Shown piece by piece: positions 45,601 through 55,017 of a stretch of DNA of 64,000 nt (the stretch's first letter is position 1; the number at the start of each line of letters is the position of its first letter). The translations under genes were made by a program, and so were the position numbers. The notes beneath the pieces are model-generated. The model was not told the origin of the DNA. It ran no database searches and saw only the letters and a program-made list of their open reading frames with translations. Source of the DNA: Paenibacillus alba (GTDB lineage Bacteria > Bacillota > Bacilli > Paenibacillales > NBRC-103111); the NCBI RefSeq assembly GCF_013204855.1, contig NZ_JABMKZ010000009.1, forward strand, positions 1-64,000. Reading direction: 5' to 3'.

Positions 45601-47555
45601 TAACTGTCAAAAAAGCAAATTGGCAGTTCGGCTCCCAGTCAGGCACGCAGGATTTAAGCTATGTGATTGCTCCAGACACGATCAAGACGTTTGATATTCC
45701 ACTTAGCAATTTTCCGTATGGCGTTAGCAACCAAGCGCAGGTGACTGTCCAGTTTGATGGCAAAAATTCTTTCACATACGCGGGGAAACTGGATTTCAAT
45801 CCGATTCTTCCCGGCACGGTACACATTGACGGCTTGCCTGACCCTGAGATTGTAGCGTCGGCGCCGCTTGCCCTTTTGTCGCAAGGGACGGTAAAAATGC
45901 AAAACTACGGAGGCCCATCGGATTTGGATGGCAGCGTATGGTTGAACTGGGATCAGAACGATTTGTATCTGACAGCGAAAATCAAAGACAATGTTCATTA
46001 CACGCCTGCCAGCGGAGAGGAAATTTGGAAAAACGATAGCCTCCAGTTTGCGGCTATGGCCGGTATCCCTGGCGAGAACTTGGCTTCCTATGAATTTGGC
46101 TTATCCCAGACGCCGGTGGGACCGCAAATCTTTCGCTGGTTGTCGCCTAACTCGAGCGTCAGACAGCTTGTAACGAACGGATCGCTGCAAGTATCGCGAG
46201 ATGAAGAACAGAAGCTCACAGTCTATGAGCTTGCACTCCCATGGGCTGAGCTTGCGCCGATTAAACCGGAAACACAGGGAGCCTTCAGTTTCTCATTGCT
46301 AGTCAATGATAACGATGGTACCGGTCGCAAAGGGTATATCGAGTGGGGTTCCGGGATTGGTGAAACGAAAGATCCGAAGAAATTTAGAACTGTTCAAGTG
46401 ATCAAAGATCCAGCGCCTCCGGTGATCACTATTACAGGGGTTGCGGCAGGGGAGAGCTACACGGATCAAGTAATTCCAGTCGTGAAAGTCGACGATGAAG
46501 ACGGTGATTTGAAGAACATTCAGATGAAATTGAATGGCGAGGAATGGACTTCCGGAACGCCTATAGCTGAGAAAGGAGATTATGCATTATCTGTGCAAGC
46601 TGTGGATCAAGCAGGGCATGCTGCGGAGCAAACAATTCCTTTCAAACTGTACCACAGCACTCTGTTGGCATCATCGAGCGCAGAAGGACAAGTGAACGAT
46701 ACAGTGAAGCTAAAGGCATCGCTTCTGGATCATAACGGTCAACCGATTGTTGGTGAAAGTGTGTCTTTTGCCGTGTATGGCAATGTCATTGGAACTGCTG
46801 TAACCGACATGAATGGAGCAGCGACGTTGGATTACAAAATTCAAGTGGCTGCCAGTACAGACCAAGAGAACGTGTACCAGGTTCAAGTTGCGTTCAGCCG
46901 GAATGATACGACGTATTATGCTGGCAGCGAGGGTAGCGGGACTTTGACGGTTAAGCGCTTGTCTCCGCCAAATCCGGGAGGGGCGCCGGGTAAGCCTTAT
47001 TTATCCGATGATCATGGGTATGCTACAGGACTCAAGGACGGGAAATATTCGGTGACTATGAATATGTGGTGGGGAAATAACGGCAGTACGTATAAGCTTT
47101 ATGAGAATGACGTGCTGATTGATACCCAAATCCTCATGGCGCATTCTCCGAATGCCCAAACGACTGCAACATCCGTCACCTACCGAGAAAATGGGACCTA
47201 CCGCTACTATGCGGAGCTCTCCAATGCATCGGGCACGACGAGAAGCGAGGTGCATACAGTGACCGTTATGCAAGCGGCGCCGGCTGCCCCCGTACTCTCC
47301 CATGATAACTGGGGCGGAGAAGCAAACTACCAAATCAGCATGAACATGTGGTGGGGCACGAACGGTACGCAATATCGACTGTATGAGAACGGCAGTCTAA
47401 TCGATACGCGGATGCTTGCCGATCAAACCCCAAGCGCACAGACCGCCGTATCCACTATTCGGAATAAACCGAAAGGTGTTTATGAGTACCAAGGCGAGCT
47501 CCTTAATCATGCGGGAGCAGCGCTTAGTGAGAAGATTGTTGTGAAAGTGAATTGA
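42636..47555 (+). CDS. Secreted multidomain clan GH-A glycosidase
   Basis: A 1639-residue exported enzyme. After a signal peptide (about 1-33, ending YAAEP) come two related beta-sandwich modules of about 165 residues, each with YLH..GANDG.WHGPA. A GH-A-type TIM barrel (about 465-780, GH39/GH5-like) follows, with acid/base E591 in VYNEFNG and nucleophile E696 in WITEVGWPT. Next are a sandwich region, a CBM9/DOMON-like module (about 1065-1260), Ig-like domains and two C-terminal copies of the MNMWWG-NG-YRLYEN module known from chitinases. ATG 42636 is preferred over GTG 42624, which is too close to GGGAG. No SLH or sortase motif is present. Substrate unknown. Confidence 0.85.
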   Translation: MIKKWMLSLMLISLLYTTPMFGLQALDNTSVYAAEPLPNTTIGNFESEEEVWNFGLGTEFPGAQGAYERDASAPRSGTFAGKLHGDFSAGGKYVAIAKKFLPLDMQKLEFWVKSADASALTLRVVDSTGQVHQRKIALASANWQKIEISTFNIGTNYLHFGGANDGKWHGPAGGISFLLEKSNLIGGKTSGDAWIDDVSVTAPPQETVWENAIGTFENGFDIWTLASQGGAKGEYIRDTAEVKSGAYSGKLSGNFSTGGLNVSLGRSFSTPMDMKKLAFWVKTADYTVVLLLARDSTGQVHQQKIALAPTGDWQKIEVWTFNAGTSYLHYNGANDGVWHGPAQGIALLVEKSGLVSGRTSGDIRFDNVVATGSFPDLSIQQSRMGNVFLANESAVFPLATRGDTVSWSVYDHLDHQVLAGNEAVQDGQLNLTIPLQQLGYFKLSVAAKKEGQMIQSKDISFARLAADDPTLANNSPFGVSTHLARTSDGWTPELSALLKRAGSKNFRDEITWVDVEYEKGKYQKPPGRDAFMRKTQQDGLKPFITFDFTNPFYDQDSTPYSDEGRQGFANYGKALLDLYGNQMEWVEVYNEFNGGFGDRGNGPADSRPDYYFKLLKKTYETVKAARPDVTVVGMASNVDIKWMEEVFKLGGLQYMDAVSIHPYNRTSDGMLQAILDAKSLIRTYNNGQDKPLWITEVGWPTHIGATGVDEKTQADYLVRAYVQALGAGIEKVFWYDLMNDGMQADYGENNFGLLRHQNDPKGQFTPKPAYAAYGAMTRELTGAAFVQQETAGIGINSYRFDKNGQKLRVVWANTPVQAAIQTDVPIQITDIMGNTETFTPISGKVYMTLTAEPIYIQSDIDGIALDSTFAVLGEEAVTGESVALTVEANNTSSSPIAVSFAVEGSSYPLYAGAGQKTSQPFALSGLGQEGIRYVTGDLTANGSRIGRLKHAIQTLPSYSARVIPVITDVNTKAEALKIQIRNYSKQQGLTVKKANWQFGSQSGTQDLSYVIAPDTIKTFDIPLSNFPYGVSNQAQVTVQFDGKNSFTYAGKLDFNPILPGTVHIDGLPDPEIVASAPLALLSQGTVKMQNYGGPSDLDGSVWLNWDQNDLYLTAKIKDNVHYTPASGEEIWKNDSLQFAAMAGIPGENLASYEFGLSQTPVGPQIFRWLSPNSSVRQLVTNGSLQVSRDEEQKLTVYELALPWAELAPIKPETQGAFSFSLLVNDNDGTGRKGYIEWGSGIGETKDPKKFRTVQVIKDPAPPVITITGVAAGESYTDQVIPVVKVDDEDGDLKNIQMKLNGEEWTSGTPIAEKGDYALSVQAVDQAGHAAEQTIPFKLYHSTLLASSSAEGQVNDTVKLKASLLDHNGQPIVGESVSFAVYGNVIGTAVTDMNGAATLDYKIQVAASTDQENVYQVQVAFSRNDTTYYAGSEGSGTLTVKRLSPPNPGGAPGKPYLSDDHGYATGLKDGKYSVTMNMWWGNNGSTYKLYENDVLIDTQILMAHSPNAQTTATSVTYRENGTYRYYAELSNASGTTRSEVHTVTVMQAAPAAPVLSHDNWGGEANYQISMNMWWGTNGTQYRLYENGSLIDTRMLADQTPSAQTAVSTIRNKPKGVYEYQGELLNHAGAALSEKIVVKVN

Positions 47556-47615
47556 TGAGCAGAGGTTGAACGGGGGTGCCTCTGGGTATCCAGAGAGTGT
47601 ATTGAAGCTTGGTGC

Positions 47616-47805
47616 GGAGTCTGAAAACCTGCGAAAGTGCAGGCTTTTTCAGCGAAATCGCATGAAAAGTGGAAAAGCCTGCGATTAGGCAGGCTTTTCA
47701 AGCTTTTCCTTCGATAAGTCAGGAAAAGGCTCCAAAAGGATGCACAATTGCAGGAATTCCATCACTATAAGCAAATTCAAGCTCAAAAGGATGCATAATT
47801 GCAGG
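47616..47805. repeat. Four-module palindromic element, copy C
   Basis: Modules CCTGCGAAAGTGCAGG (about 47629), CCTGCGATTAGGCAGG (about 47678), GGATGCACAATTGCAGG (about 47738) and GGATGCATAATTGCAGG (about 47789), spaced as in the other copies. It fills the gap between the glycosidase and propeller genes; an in-frame TTG at 47799 inside module 4 is not a credible start. Confidence 0.85.
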
Positions 47806-47843
47806 AAACCTATTATACGATACGAAAGCTAGGTGGCTCATTA

Positions 47844-48884
47844 ATGTCGACAATAGAAATTGAGCAGCTTGCACAGCTGCATACACCATATAAGCTTAAC
47901 CGTCCGGTACTGAGCGGATCAGGACTGGAGGGGAATTTTGACTCGCAGGCTGTGGACTGTCCTTTTGTTTTTGTCCATCAAGACTGCTTCTATATGATGT
48001 ACGTCGGGTTTGATGGAAAGGGCTATCAAACTGCGCTGGCGACAAGTTCCAATTTGCTCGATTGGGAACATAAGGCGATTATTCTCCCACGTTTGATGGC
48101 GGAGGAAAGGTGGGATCACATAGGTGCTGCGGGATCTTGGATGCTGCTGGAATCCAATAGCTTGTATGACCTCCCACGGCTCAAAAAGATAAATAACCGC
48201 TATTGGATGGTTTACCATGCTTACCCGGATCAGGGCTATGAAGCGGGCGGAGCCGTGATGGGTTTGGCATGGACGGAGGATGAGAGCTTGCTGGAATGGC
48301 ATCGGCTGGACGAGCCTATTTTTTCAAATAAAGAGGGAGCGGACTGGGAGAAGGCAGGTTTATACAAATGCTGTGTGATCGAGCATGATGACAAGTATTG
48401 GATGTTCTACAATGCCAAGCGAGATGACGAGTGGCCGTGGAAAGAAGAGACAGGCCTTGCAGTCTCGAGCGATTTGATCCATTGGGAACGTTATGAAAGG
48501 AATCCTGTCTTGGAGGCAGTGGAGGGGAGTTTTTACAGTCAATTTATCAGCGATCCTTGTATAAAACATGATGGACAGCAGTGGGTGAATTTTGCGTTTG
48601 GTTTTGATGGCCGTCATGCACAGGGAGCTCTTGCGGTATCTGACGATTTGCATAACTGGCGAATTGCCAAGCAGCCTTTAATTACTTATGGGGAGCAAGG
48701 CGAGCTTGACGAAATTCATGCTCATAAGTCTAGTGTTATTTATTGGAACGGTGTGCTGTATCACTTCTATTGCGCGTGCAGACATTATCAAGCCGGTGAC
48801 AGGACCAAGCTGGAGGTATTCGAAGGCCAATATGAGTTTCGCTGTATAGCGGTTGCAACTAGCAGGCCACTGAGAAGTGAATAG
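47844..48884 (+). CDS. GH43/GH130-like five-bladed propeller hydrolase
   Basis: A 346-residue protein without signal peptide, with repeated propeller strands: FVHQDCFYMMYVGFDG, ALATSSNLLDWEHK, RYWMVYHAYPD, YWMFYNAKRDDEW, LAVSSDLIHWERY and ISDPCIKHDGQQWVNFAFGF. Blade motifs with SxDLxxWE and the acidic CPFVF/SDPCI positions are typical of clan GH-F/GH-J or GH130 enzymes. ATG 47844 has AGGTGG 7 nt upstream. It should act inside the cell on glycan fragments released by the neighbouring secreted enzymes. The precise family and substrate cannot be fixed by eye. Confidence 0.75.
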   Translation: MSTIEIEQLAQLHTPYKLNRPVLSGSGLEGNFDSQAVDCPFVFVHQDCFYMMYVGFDGKGYQTALATSSNLLDWEHKAIILPRLMAEERWDHIGAAGSWMLLESNSLYDLPRLKKINNRYWMVYHAYPDQGYEAGGAVMGLAWTEDESLLEWHRLDEPIFSNKEGADWEKAGLYKCCVIEHDDKYWMFYNAKRDDEWPWKEETGLAVSSDLIHWERYERNPVLEAVEGSFYSQFISDPCIKHDGQQWVNFAFGFDGRHAQGALAVSDDLHNWRIAKQPLITYGEQGELDEIHAHKSSVIYWNGVLYHFYCACRHYQAGDRTKLEVFEGQYEFRCIAVATSRPLRSE

Positions 48885-48923
48885 GGCTGATGTTCTTTAT
48901 GATAGAGAACAACTGATATTTGT

Positions 48924-48958
48924 AGAAGAACTTTCGCAACTATGCGGAGGTTCTTTTT
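48924..48958 (+). terminator. Terminator after the propeller gene
   Basis: AAGAACTTTCGCA and TGCGGAGGTTCTT pair with minor mismatches around ACTA, followed by TTTTT. Confidence 0.75.
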
Positions 48959-49089
48959 GCTCAATAGGTAAAAATAATGGTCATATTGGTTAATTTGTTT
49001 GCTTATTTGCGTATCTGGTTATCGCTATACTGAAAATAGTACGCTGGATATCTGGAAAGGAAGGGATCAAAGCAAAGTTTTGAAATGAA

Positions 49090-49103
49090 TGAAAGCGCTT
49101 TAT
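49090..49103. promoter_or_regulatory. cre-like site over the -10 box of the SLH protein gene
   Basis: TGAAAGCGCTTTAT is close to the CcpA consensus and overlaps TATAAT at 49101-49106. A weak TTTTGA -35 box lies 17 nt before. Repression by CcpA in good carbon supply is likely. Confidence 0.6.
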
Positions 49104-49132
49104 AATGAGAGAGTTTACTCGGAGGTGGCGTC

Positions 49133-52100
49133 GTGTTCAAAAGAGGTTTATCCGCAATTCTTGCCTTTACGATTTTAATAAGTTTATTTACAGCTGGGTC
49201 TGGCATTACTTATGCCGTCTATGCAGGAGCAGCTCCAGAGCAGCCTGTCATTGACAAGACCGCAACAACGATAAATTCAATTAGCTTATCTTGGCCAGTC
49301 GCGCAAGGAGCAGCCAGCTATAACGTATACCGTTCCTTGAACAGCAACGGTCCTTACATCAAGATTAACGGCTCCGACATCGTTTCACAAAACTATGTAG
49401 ACACGAGTCTGACGCCAAATACCAGATATTATTACAAGGTTTCAGCCGTAAGTGCTGATGGAGAATCGACTAAATCAGTTGGAGCTTCAGGGTTAACACA
49501 GCCTGATTTTGGTCCTAATGTCTATGTATTTGATCCATCAACACCAACAGCCGATATTCAAGCGGCCAGTGCGGCAGTGTTTGCGAAGCAGGAAACCAAT
49601 CAATTCGGCAGTGAGCGATTCGCGATGCTGTTCAAGCCAGGACGCAGCGCACAGGGACTTCCTACACCTGCCTCCTACAATGTTAATTTCAAAGTAGGCT
49701 TCTACACACAAGTGTCAGGTTTGGGCCAAGTGCCGGATGATGTGACCATTAATGGCGGGGTAACGGTTGATGCCAACTGGGCAGCCGCACATAATGCGAC
49801 CCAAAACTTCTGGCGCTCCATCGAAAATTTGGCGGTAGCCCCTGCGGGCGGGGACATGAAATGGGCAGTTTCACAGGCAGCACCGATGAGACGTCTGCAT
49901 GTCAAAGGCAATTTGACCTTGCATGATCAAGGCGGATGGGCAAGCGGCGGGTTTTTGGCGGATACGGTGGTTGATGGTACGGTAAATTCCGGATCGCAGC
50001 AGCAGTGGTTCTCGAGAAACGGCCAGTGGGCAAATTGGACAGGCTCTTTGTGGAATACGACGATTGTCGGCTCGGTGAATGCGCCTGTGGAAGATTGGCC
50101 TACAAATGCTTATACCGTTGTGGATAAAGCGCCTGTTATTCGCGAAAAACCATTTCTGACTTTCGATCCAGCGGCAAATCAGTATAATGTGCTAGTCCCG
50201 AATGTGACGACTAACACCAAAGGGACCAGTTGGGCCAGCGGCTCCAATTCAGGAACGCCAGCCTCAATTTCATTGGAAAAATTTTATATTGCAGATCCCT
50301 CAACCCCAGTAGCCAGCATTAATGCTGCACTGGATCAAGGGAAGAACCTGCTGCTTACACCTGGTGTGTATCATCTCGCAGATACGATTAAAGTGACGAA
50401 ACCTGATACTGTGGTACTTGGTCTTGGCCTTGCAACGCTGCACTCGGACAATGGCATTGTGGCTCTATCGGTAGCGGATGTGGACGGCGTCAAAATTGCC
50501 GGGCTTCTATTCGAAGCAGGCAGTGTCAGCTCGCCTGTCCTCTTGCAGTTGGGTCCCAAAGGGAGCTCCGCGAATCATGCAGGCAATCCGAGCTCGCTGC
50601 ACGATCTCTTTTTTAGAGTAGGCGGGGATGCGCTTGCCAAAGCGGAGGTCTGTATCGAAATTAACAGCAACAATGTCATCGGCGATCATTTCTGGGTATG
50701 GCGCGCAGATCACGGCACAGGCGCAGCATGGGATTCCAACATCACTACTAATGGCATGGTTGTCAATGGAAATGACGTCACGATTTACGGACTTTTTGTG
50801 GAACATTTTCACGAGTACCAGACATTATGGAACGGCGATCGAGGCAAAATGTTCTTTTATCAAACCGAAATCCCCTATGATGTTCCCGACCAAAAAAGCT
50901 GGATGAGCAGCGGAGGAACGGTGAATGGCTATGCCTCTTACAAAGTGGCGGATTCAGTGAATTCACATGATGCATATGGCTTGGGCATTTATTCGTTTTT
51001 TAGAGACGCAGAGGTGAAGCTTGAAAGCGGGATAGAGGTTCCAGATAAGGAAGATGTCAAAATTCATCATGCGACCTCGGTCTTTTTGAGCGGCTTTGGC
51101 GAAATTACACATATTGTGAATGCGATGGGATCAACGGTGAGAAAAGGGGCAATGAGAACAACGCTGGCCGATTACATACCTAGATCTGTGGCGAGTATTC
51201 CTGCGGTCAATGTTTCGACCGTTGCCGGGAAAGCGCCAATATTGCCTGCGTTTGTCACGCAAGTTTTTGAGGATGCTACAACGAAACAAGCGGCTGTAGT
51301 ATGGGAGACTATTCCCCCTTCCCGCTATGCGTCTGCTGGCCGTTTTACGGTAAATGGAACCGTGCCTGGCAGCTCTCTTCAGGCTGTTGCAACGGTTGCT
51401 GTTGCTGCTGCCCCGAATCATGCTGTGACCGATATTCTCATAACTGGAGCAGGCAATGCGAAGACGATTACTGCGCCAGAGGGCACGCTTCAAATGTCGG
51501 CCACAGTAACGCCAGCGAATGCAGATAATGGCGCAGTCACCTGGTCAGTTGTCAATTCGAACGGAACCGCTACGGATATTGCAACGATCAGCAGCGGAGG
51601 CCTGTTGACAGCTGTCAAAAACGGCACGGTCAAAGTGATCGCGACAGCTAATGATGGATCAGGTGTGCAAGGCGAAGCCTTCATCCTCATCAGCGGCCAG
51701 ATTGTGAAGGTTGCCGGAATTACCGTAACCGGAGCCAGCAATGCAACAACCATTACAACCAAAGGCGCTACCCTGCAAATGTCTGCGGCGGTTCAGCCCA
51801 GCGATGCGAATATTATCACGGTGACTTGGGGCGTTTATCAGCCAGACGGAACGGCAACGGATAGGGCGACGATTAGCAGCAGCGGACTTTTGACCTCTGT
51901 CAAAGATGGCATAGTGAAAGTCGTAGCGACGGCTGCTGATGGTACCGGTACTTCAGGGGCTCAGATGATCACAATCAGCGGTCAAACGATCATGCTGGAG
52001 AGCGGATGGTCATGGGTGCGAGAAACGCCAAGCAATTGGGCAGTTGATCGCAGCAATGGCAATATCATGAAGCTCAAAACATTGAACGGAAGCTGGACTC

Positions 52101-54868
52101 AAACGGGCAAGCCAAGCAACATTCTTGTGAGAGATCCAGGGACAACTGAGTTTACGATTTCAACTAAATTAAAATTTGCGCCTGATGCCAACTATGAATG
52201 GGCAGGATTGATTATTTATCAGGATGATGGCAAATTCATTACATTGGGCAGACAAACGACGGGCAACACAACAACGCAGAAGATCAGATTCTCCAAGGGG
52301 GAATCCAACCCAACGCTTGCACAACTCGATAAGGACTATGCGGATTCTTCTTTAACACCAACACCAGATGTATATTTGAAAATTGTTAAAACAGGGAATA
52401 GCTACACAGGTTACTATGGCTATGATGGAATGTCGTGGACGACTACTGCCGACACTTTCTCGTTCGCCACGCCGATGTCCAGTCCCAAAGTAGGGATATT
52501 TGTACGCAAACTAACGACAAGTTCTGTGAAAACAGCGGAATTTTCGGATTTCAAATTAGCAAATACCTTAGTGCCGTTCTGGAATCCTATTACTTCTATT
52601 GCTGTTGCAGGAGCAGAGGGAACAACCGCAATTACGGCAAAAGGCGGCATCTTGCAAATATCCGCCACCATTCTGCCTGCGACTGCGGATAACAAAATGC
52701 TGACATGGTCGCTTGCAAACTCAGATAACTCAGCAACCGACAAAGCAACGCTCAGCGCCAATGGATTGTTGACCGCTATGAAGAACGGAAAGGTCAAAGT
52801 CACGGCAGCAGCGAACGACGGCTCCGGCGCCATTGGAAGTGTGATCATTGATTTATCCGGCCAAGTGCTTACACCGCCAACGATTAGAACGGTAACATCT
52901 GGAGATGGCCACGTTATTATCGGCTGGCGACCTATGGAGGGCACAGTAAGCTATTCCGTCTATCAACGAACAGCAGACGGTGTTTATGGAGCTGCTCTAT
53001 CCACTGTGAGCGGGAATGTTTACAGCTATGATGCGACTGACTTAGTGAACGGCACGACCTATTATTATGTATTGAAAGCCGTGTATCCCGGAGGGACAAG
53101 CGACGCCTCCCATGAGGTCAGCGGGACTCCGCAAGTATCGGCGCCAGGTGCGCCAGAGCTGCGGGCCGCAGCAGCCGGCGATGGTCACGTCAATCTGGAA
53201 TGGAATTCGGTGGCAGGATCAACGGGGTACCAAGTGTTCATAGGCACGGCATCAGGAATATACAGCAATGCACCGCTTATATCTGTCAGCGGCTCCGTGT
53301 ACAGCTACGAGGCAGCTGGTTTAATGAACGGCACGACTTATTATTTTGTCGTCAAAGCTGTCAATCCTGGAGGAATAAGCGAAGCTTCCAATGAAGTCAG
53401 CGCGACTCCGCAAGCGCCAGTACTGAACACGGCTGTGACGGGTGTCACGCTTAACCAGTCAACCCTCCATTTGACGCGAGGTGATTCCGGTGTGTTAACA
53501 GCTTCGGTACTTCCAGCCAATGCGACGAACCCTGACGTTACGTGGACCACAAGCAACGCGAATATCGCAGCGGTAGACGCTAACGGCAGGGTAACTGCGG
53601 CAGCAGCAGGGAGCGCAATCATCACAGTAACAACAGCCGACGGAGGATTCACGGCTACTTGTATCGTTACGGTATATGAACAAACATCCAGTGGTAGAAG
53701 CGAAAGGTCGACAGAAACATCAACAGGAACGACGACGACTGCGAATAACAACACTGGCATCATGACCATTACAAATCAGCAGCTTACGAACAGTCTGAAT
53801 GGGAAAACGGTTGTCGAAATTCCAAGCCATATTTCAGAAATCAGACTTCCGTGGAATACGGCCGAGCTGATTAATCTTAATCAGTTGGAGATCAAATCCG
53901 AAGCATTGACACTTTCTATTCCATCCAATGTGTTTACGCAGCTAACAAGTAAGCTTAGTAGGGATGAAGTCAAGGGTGCAATGCTAACGCTGAAGCTGGA
54001 CCAATTGGCTGAAGCCAACGCGAAGGAGCTTATCCAGCAAAGCAATCGGATTTCGAATGCCGATAATCGCTTAGTTGGCACTGTGTATGAGTTTCATTTA
54101 TACATTCAGACATCTGACGGGAAAATGGTTGAGCTGTCGAAGTTCGATAAGCCAATTCTACTTGAGCTCAAGGTTCCTGCTGCCATGAATCCGCAATTGG
54201 CAGGTATCTACTATATTGCAGATGACGGGAAACTTGAATACGTTGGCGGTACTTACAGCCATGGTGTCATCACAGCCGAGATTAGTCACTTTAGTAAATA
54301 TGCGGTGCTCGAAGCTGGCAAAACTTTCACCGATGTACCATCCACCCATTGGGCATCCGCTGTCATCATGGAGCTCGCAGCGAAGCAAATTGTGAATGGA
54401 ACGAGCGCGACAACCTTCGAACCAGAGCGCAGCGTAACACGCGCTGAATTCACGGCGCTTCTCGTGAGAGCGCTGAAGTTAACGGACCAAAGCGCAACAA
54501 CTTTTGCCGATGTGAAGTTCAGCGATTGGTATGCGGATGCAGTAGCTATCGCCGTGAAGGCAGGAATTGTGCAAGGCAAGAGTGCGACAGTATTCGATGC
54601 GAACGCACTGGTGACTCGTGAGGAAATGGTCACCTTGCTTGTAAGAGCTTATGAGTACAAGAACGGTAAGGTCGTAAGCCAAGCAGTCCATGCTTTCGCG
54701 GATGAAGCGCAAGTATCCTCGTGGGCGGCTGAGTTTATACAAAAGGCGGCAGCGCTAAACCTGATTCAAGGACGAGCAGCGGATAGATTCGAACCGCAAA
54801 GCATATCTACGCGTGCTGAGGCTGCTCAAATCCTGTTTAATCTATTGACAGCTGGTTTAAAACAATAA
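49133..54868 (+). CDS. SLH-anchored beta-helix surface protein
   Basis: A 1911-residue cell-surface protein. Order: signal peptide (1-30), fibronectin III (about 33-125), a beta-helix enzyme-like region (about 130-690), Ig-like Big_2 repeats (about 765-860 and 862-950), a concanavalin-like DUF1349-type module (about 955-1145), another Big_2, two FnIII (about 1245-1425), Big_2 and three SLH domains (about 1733-1911, first with FTDVPSTHWASAVI). SLH domains bind pyruvylated wall polymer. The beta-helix part resembles proteins often loosely labelled adenylyl cyclase or factor 5/8 type; I cannot assign a reaction. GTG 49133 follows GGAGGTGG. A cre-like site overlaps the promoter. Confidence 0.85.
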   Translation: MFKRGLSAILAFTILISLFTAGSGITYAVYAGAAPEQPVIDKTATTINSISLSWPVAQGAASYNVYRSLNSNGPYIKINGSDIVSQNYVDTSLTPNTRYYYKVSAVSADGESTKSVGASGLTQPDFGPNVYVFDPSTPTADIQAASAAVFAKQETNQFGSERFAMLFKPGRSAQGLPTPASYNVNFKVGFYTQVSGLGQVPDDVTINGGVTVDANWAAAHNATQNFWRSIENLAVAPAGGDMKWAVSQAAPMRRLHVKGNLTLHDQGGWASGGFLADTVVDGTVNSGSQQQWFSRNGQWANWTGSLWNTTIVGSVNAPVEDWPTNAYTVVDKAPVIREKPFLTFDPAANQYNVLVPNVTTNTKGTSWASGSNSGTPASISLEKFYIADPSTPVASINAALDQGKNLLLTPGVYHLADTIKVTKPDTVVLGLGLATLHSDNGIVALSVADVDGVKIAGLLFEAGSVSSPVLLQLGPKGSSANHAGNPSSLHDLFFRVGGDALAKAEVCIEINSNNVIGDHFWVWRADHGTGAAWDSNITTNGMVVNGNDVTIYGLFVEHFHEYQTLWNGDRGKMFFYQTEIPYDVPDQKSWMSSGGTVNGYASYKVADSVNSHDAYGLGIYSFFRDAEVKLESGIEVPDKEDVKIHHATSVFLSGFGEITHIVNAMGSTVRKGAMRTTLADYIPRSVASIPAVNVSTVAGKAPILPAFVTQVFEDATTKQAAVVWETIPPSRYASAGRFTVNGTVPGSSLQAVATVAVAAAPNHAVTDILITGAGNAKTITAPEGTLQMSATVTPANADNGAVTWSVVNSNGTATDIATISSGGLLTAVKNGTVKVIATANDGSGVQGEAFILISGQIVKVAGITVTGASNATTITTKGATLQMSAAVQPSDANIITVTWGVYQPDGTATDRATISSSGLLTSVKDGIVKVVATAADGTGTSGAQMITISGQTIMLESGWSWVRETPSNWAVDRSNGNIMKLKTLNGSWTQTGKPSNILVRDPGTTEFTISTKLKFAPDANYEWAGLIIYQDDGKFITLGRQTTGNTTTQKIRFSKGESNPTLAQLDKDYADSSLTPTPDVYLKIVKTGNSYTGYYGYDGMSWTTTADTFSFATPMSSPKVGIFVRKLTTSSVKTAEFSDFKLANTLVPFWNPITSIAVAGAEGTTAITAKGGILQISATILPATADNKMLTWSLANSDNSATDKATLSANGLLTAMKNGKVKVTAAANDGSGAIGSVIIDLSGQVLTPPTIRTVTSGDGHVIIGWRPMEGTVSYSVYQRTADGVYGAALSTVSGNVYSYDATDLVNGTTYYYVLKAVYPGGTSDASHEVSGTPQVSAPGAPELRAAAAGDGHVNLEWNSVAGSTGYQVFIGTASGIYSNAPLISVSGSVYSYEAAGLMNGTTYYFVVKAVNPGGISEASNEVSATPQAPVLNTAVTGVTLNQSTLHLTRGDSGVLTASVLPANATNPDVTWTTSNANIAAVDANGRVTAAAAGSAIITVTTADGGFTATCIVTVYEQTSSGRSERSTETSTGTTTTANNNTGIMTITNQQLTNSLNGKTVVEIPSHISEIRLPWNTAELINLNQLEIKSEALTLSIPSNVFTQLTSKLSRDEVKGAMLTLKLDQLAEANAKELIQQSNRISNADNRLVGTVYEFHLYIQTSDGKMVELSKFDKPILLELKVPAAMNPQLAGIYYIADDGKLEYVGGTYSHGVITAEISHFSKYAVLEAGKTFTDVPSTHWASAVIMELAAKQIVNGTSATTFEPERSVTRAEFTALLVRALKLTDQSATTFADVKFSDWYADAVAIAVKAGIVQGKSATVFDANALVTREEMVTLLVRAYEYKNGKVVSQAVHAFADEAQVSSWAAEFIQKAAALNLIQGRAADRFEPQSISTRAEAAQILFNLLTAGLKQ

Positions 54869-54885
54869 AGATTGCAGTTTAAGTA

Positions 54886-54937
54886 GGGTCAATTCACTTC
54901 AGTAGAGTCATCTGCTGAGTTGAATTGGCCCATTTTT
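54886..54937 (+). terminator. Terminator after the SLH protein gene
   Basis: GGGTCAATTCA pairs with TGAATTGGCCC, with an inner CAGTAG/CTGCTG stem, followed by ATTTTTA. Confidence 0.8.
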
Positions 54938-55017
54938 ACTCTCCGATGGGCACGGGAGAGTGCAGAGATTGCAGAGATTGCGGGTTCCCCCGAGCATATC
55001 GCATGTAGCGAGTGACT

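Noticed and set aside
47799..47843. TTG start of the propeller gene
   Set aside because: It falls in module 4 of palindromic element C; ATG 47844 has AGGTGG at proper distance.
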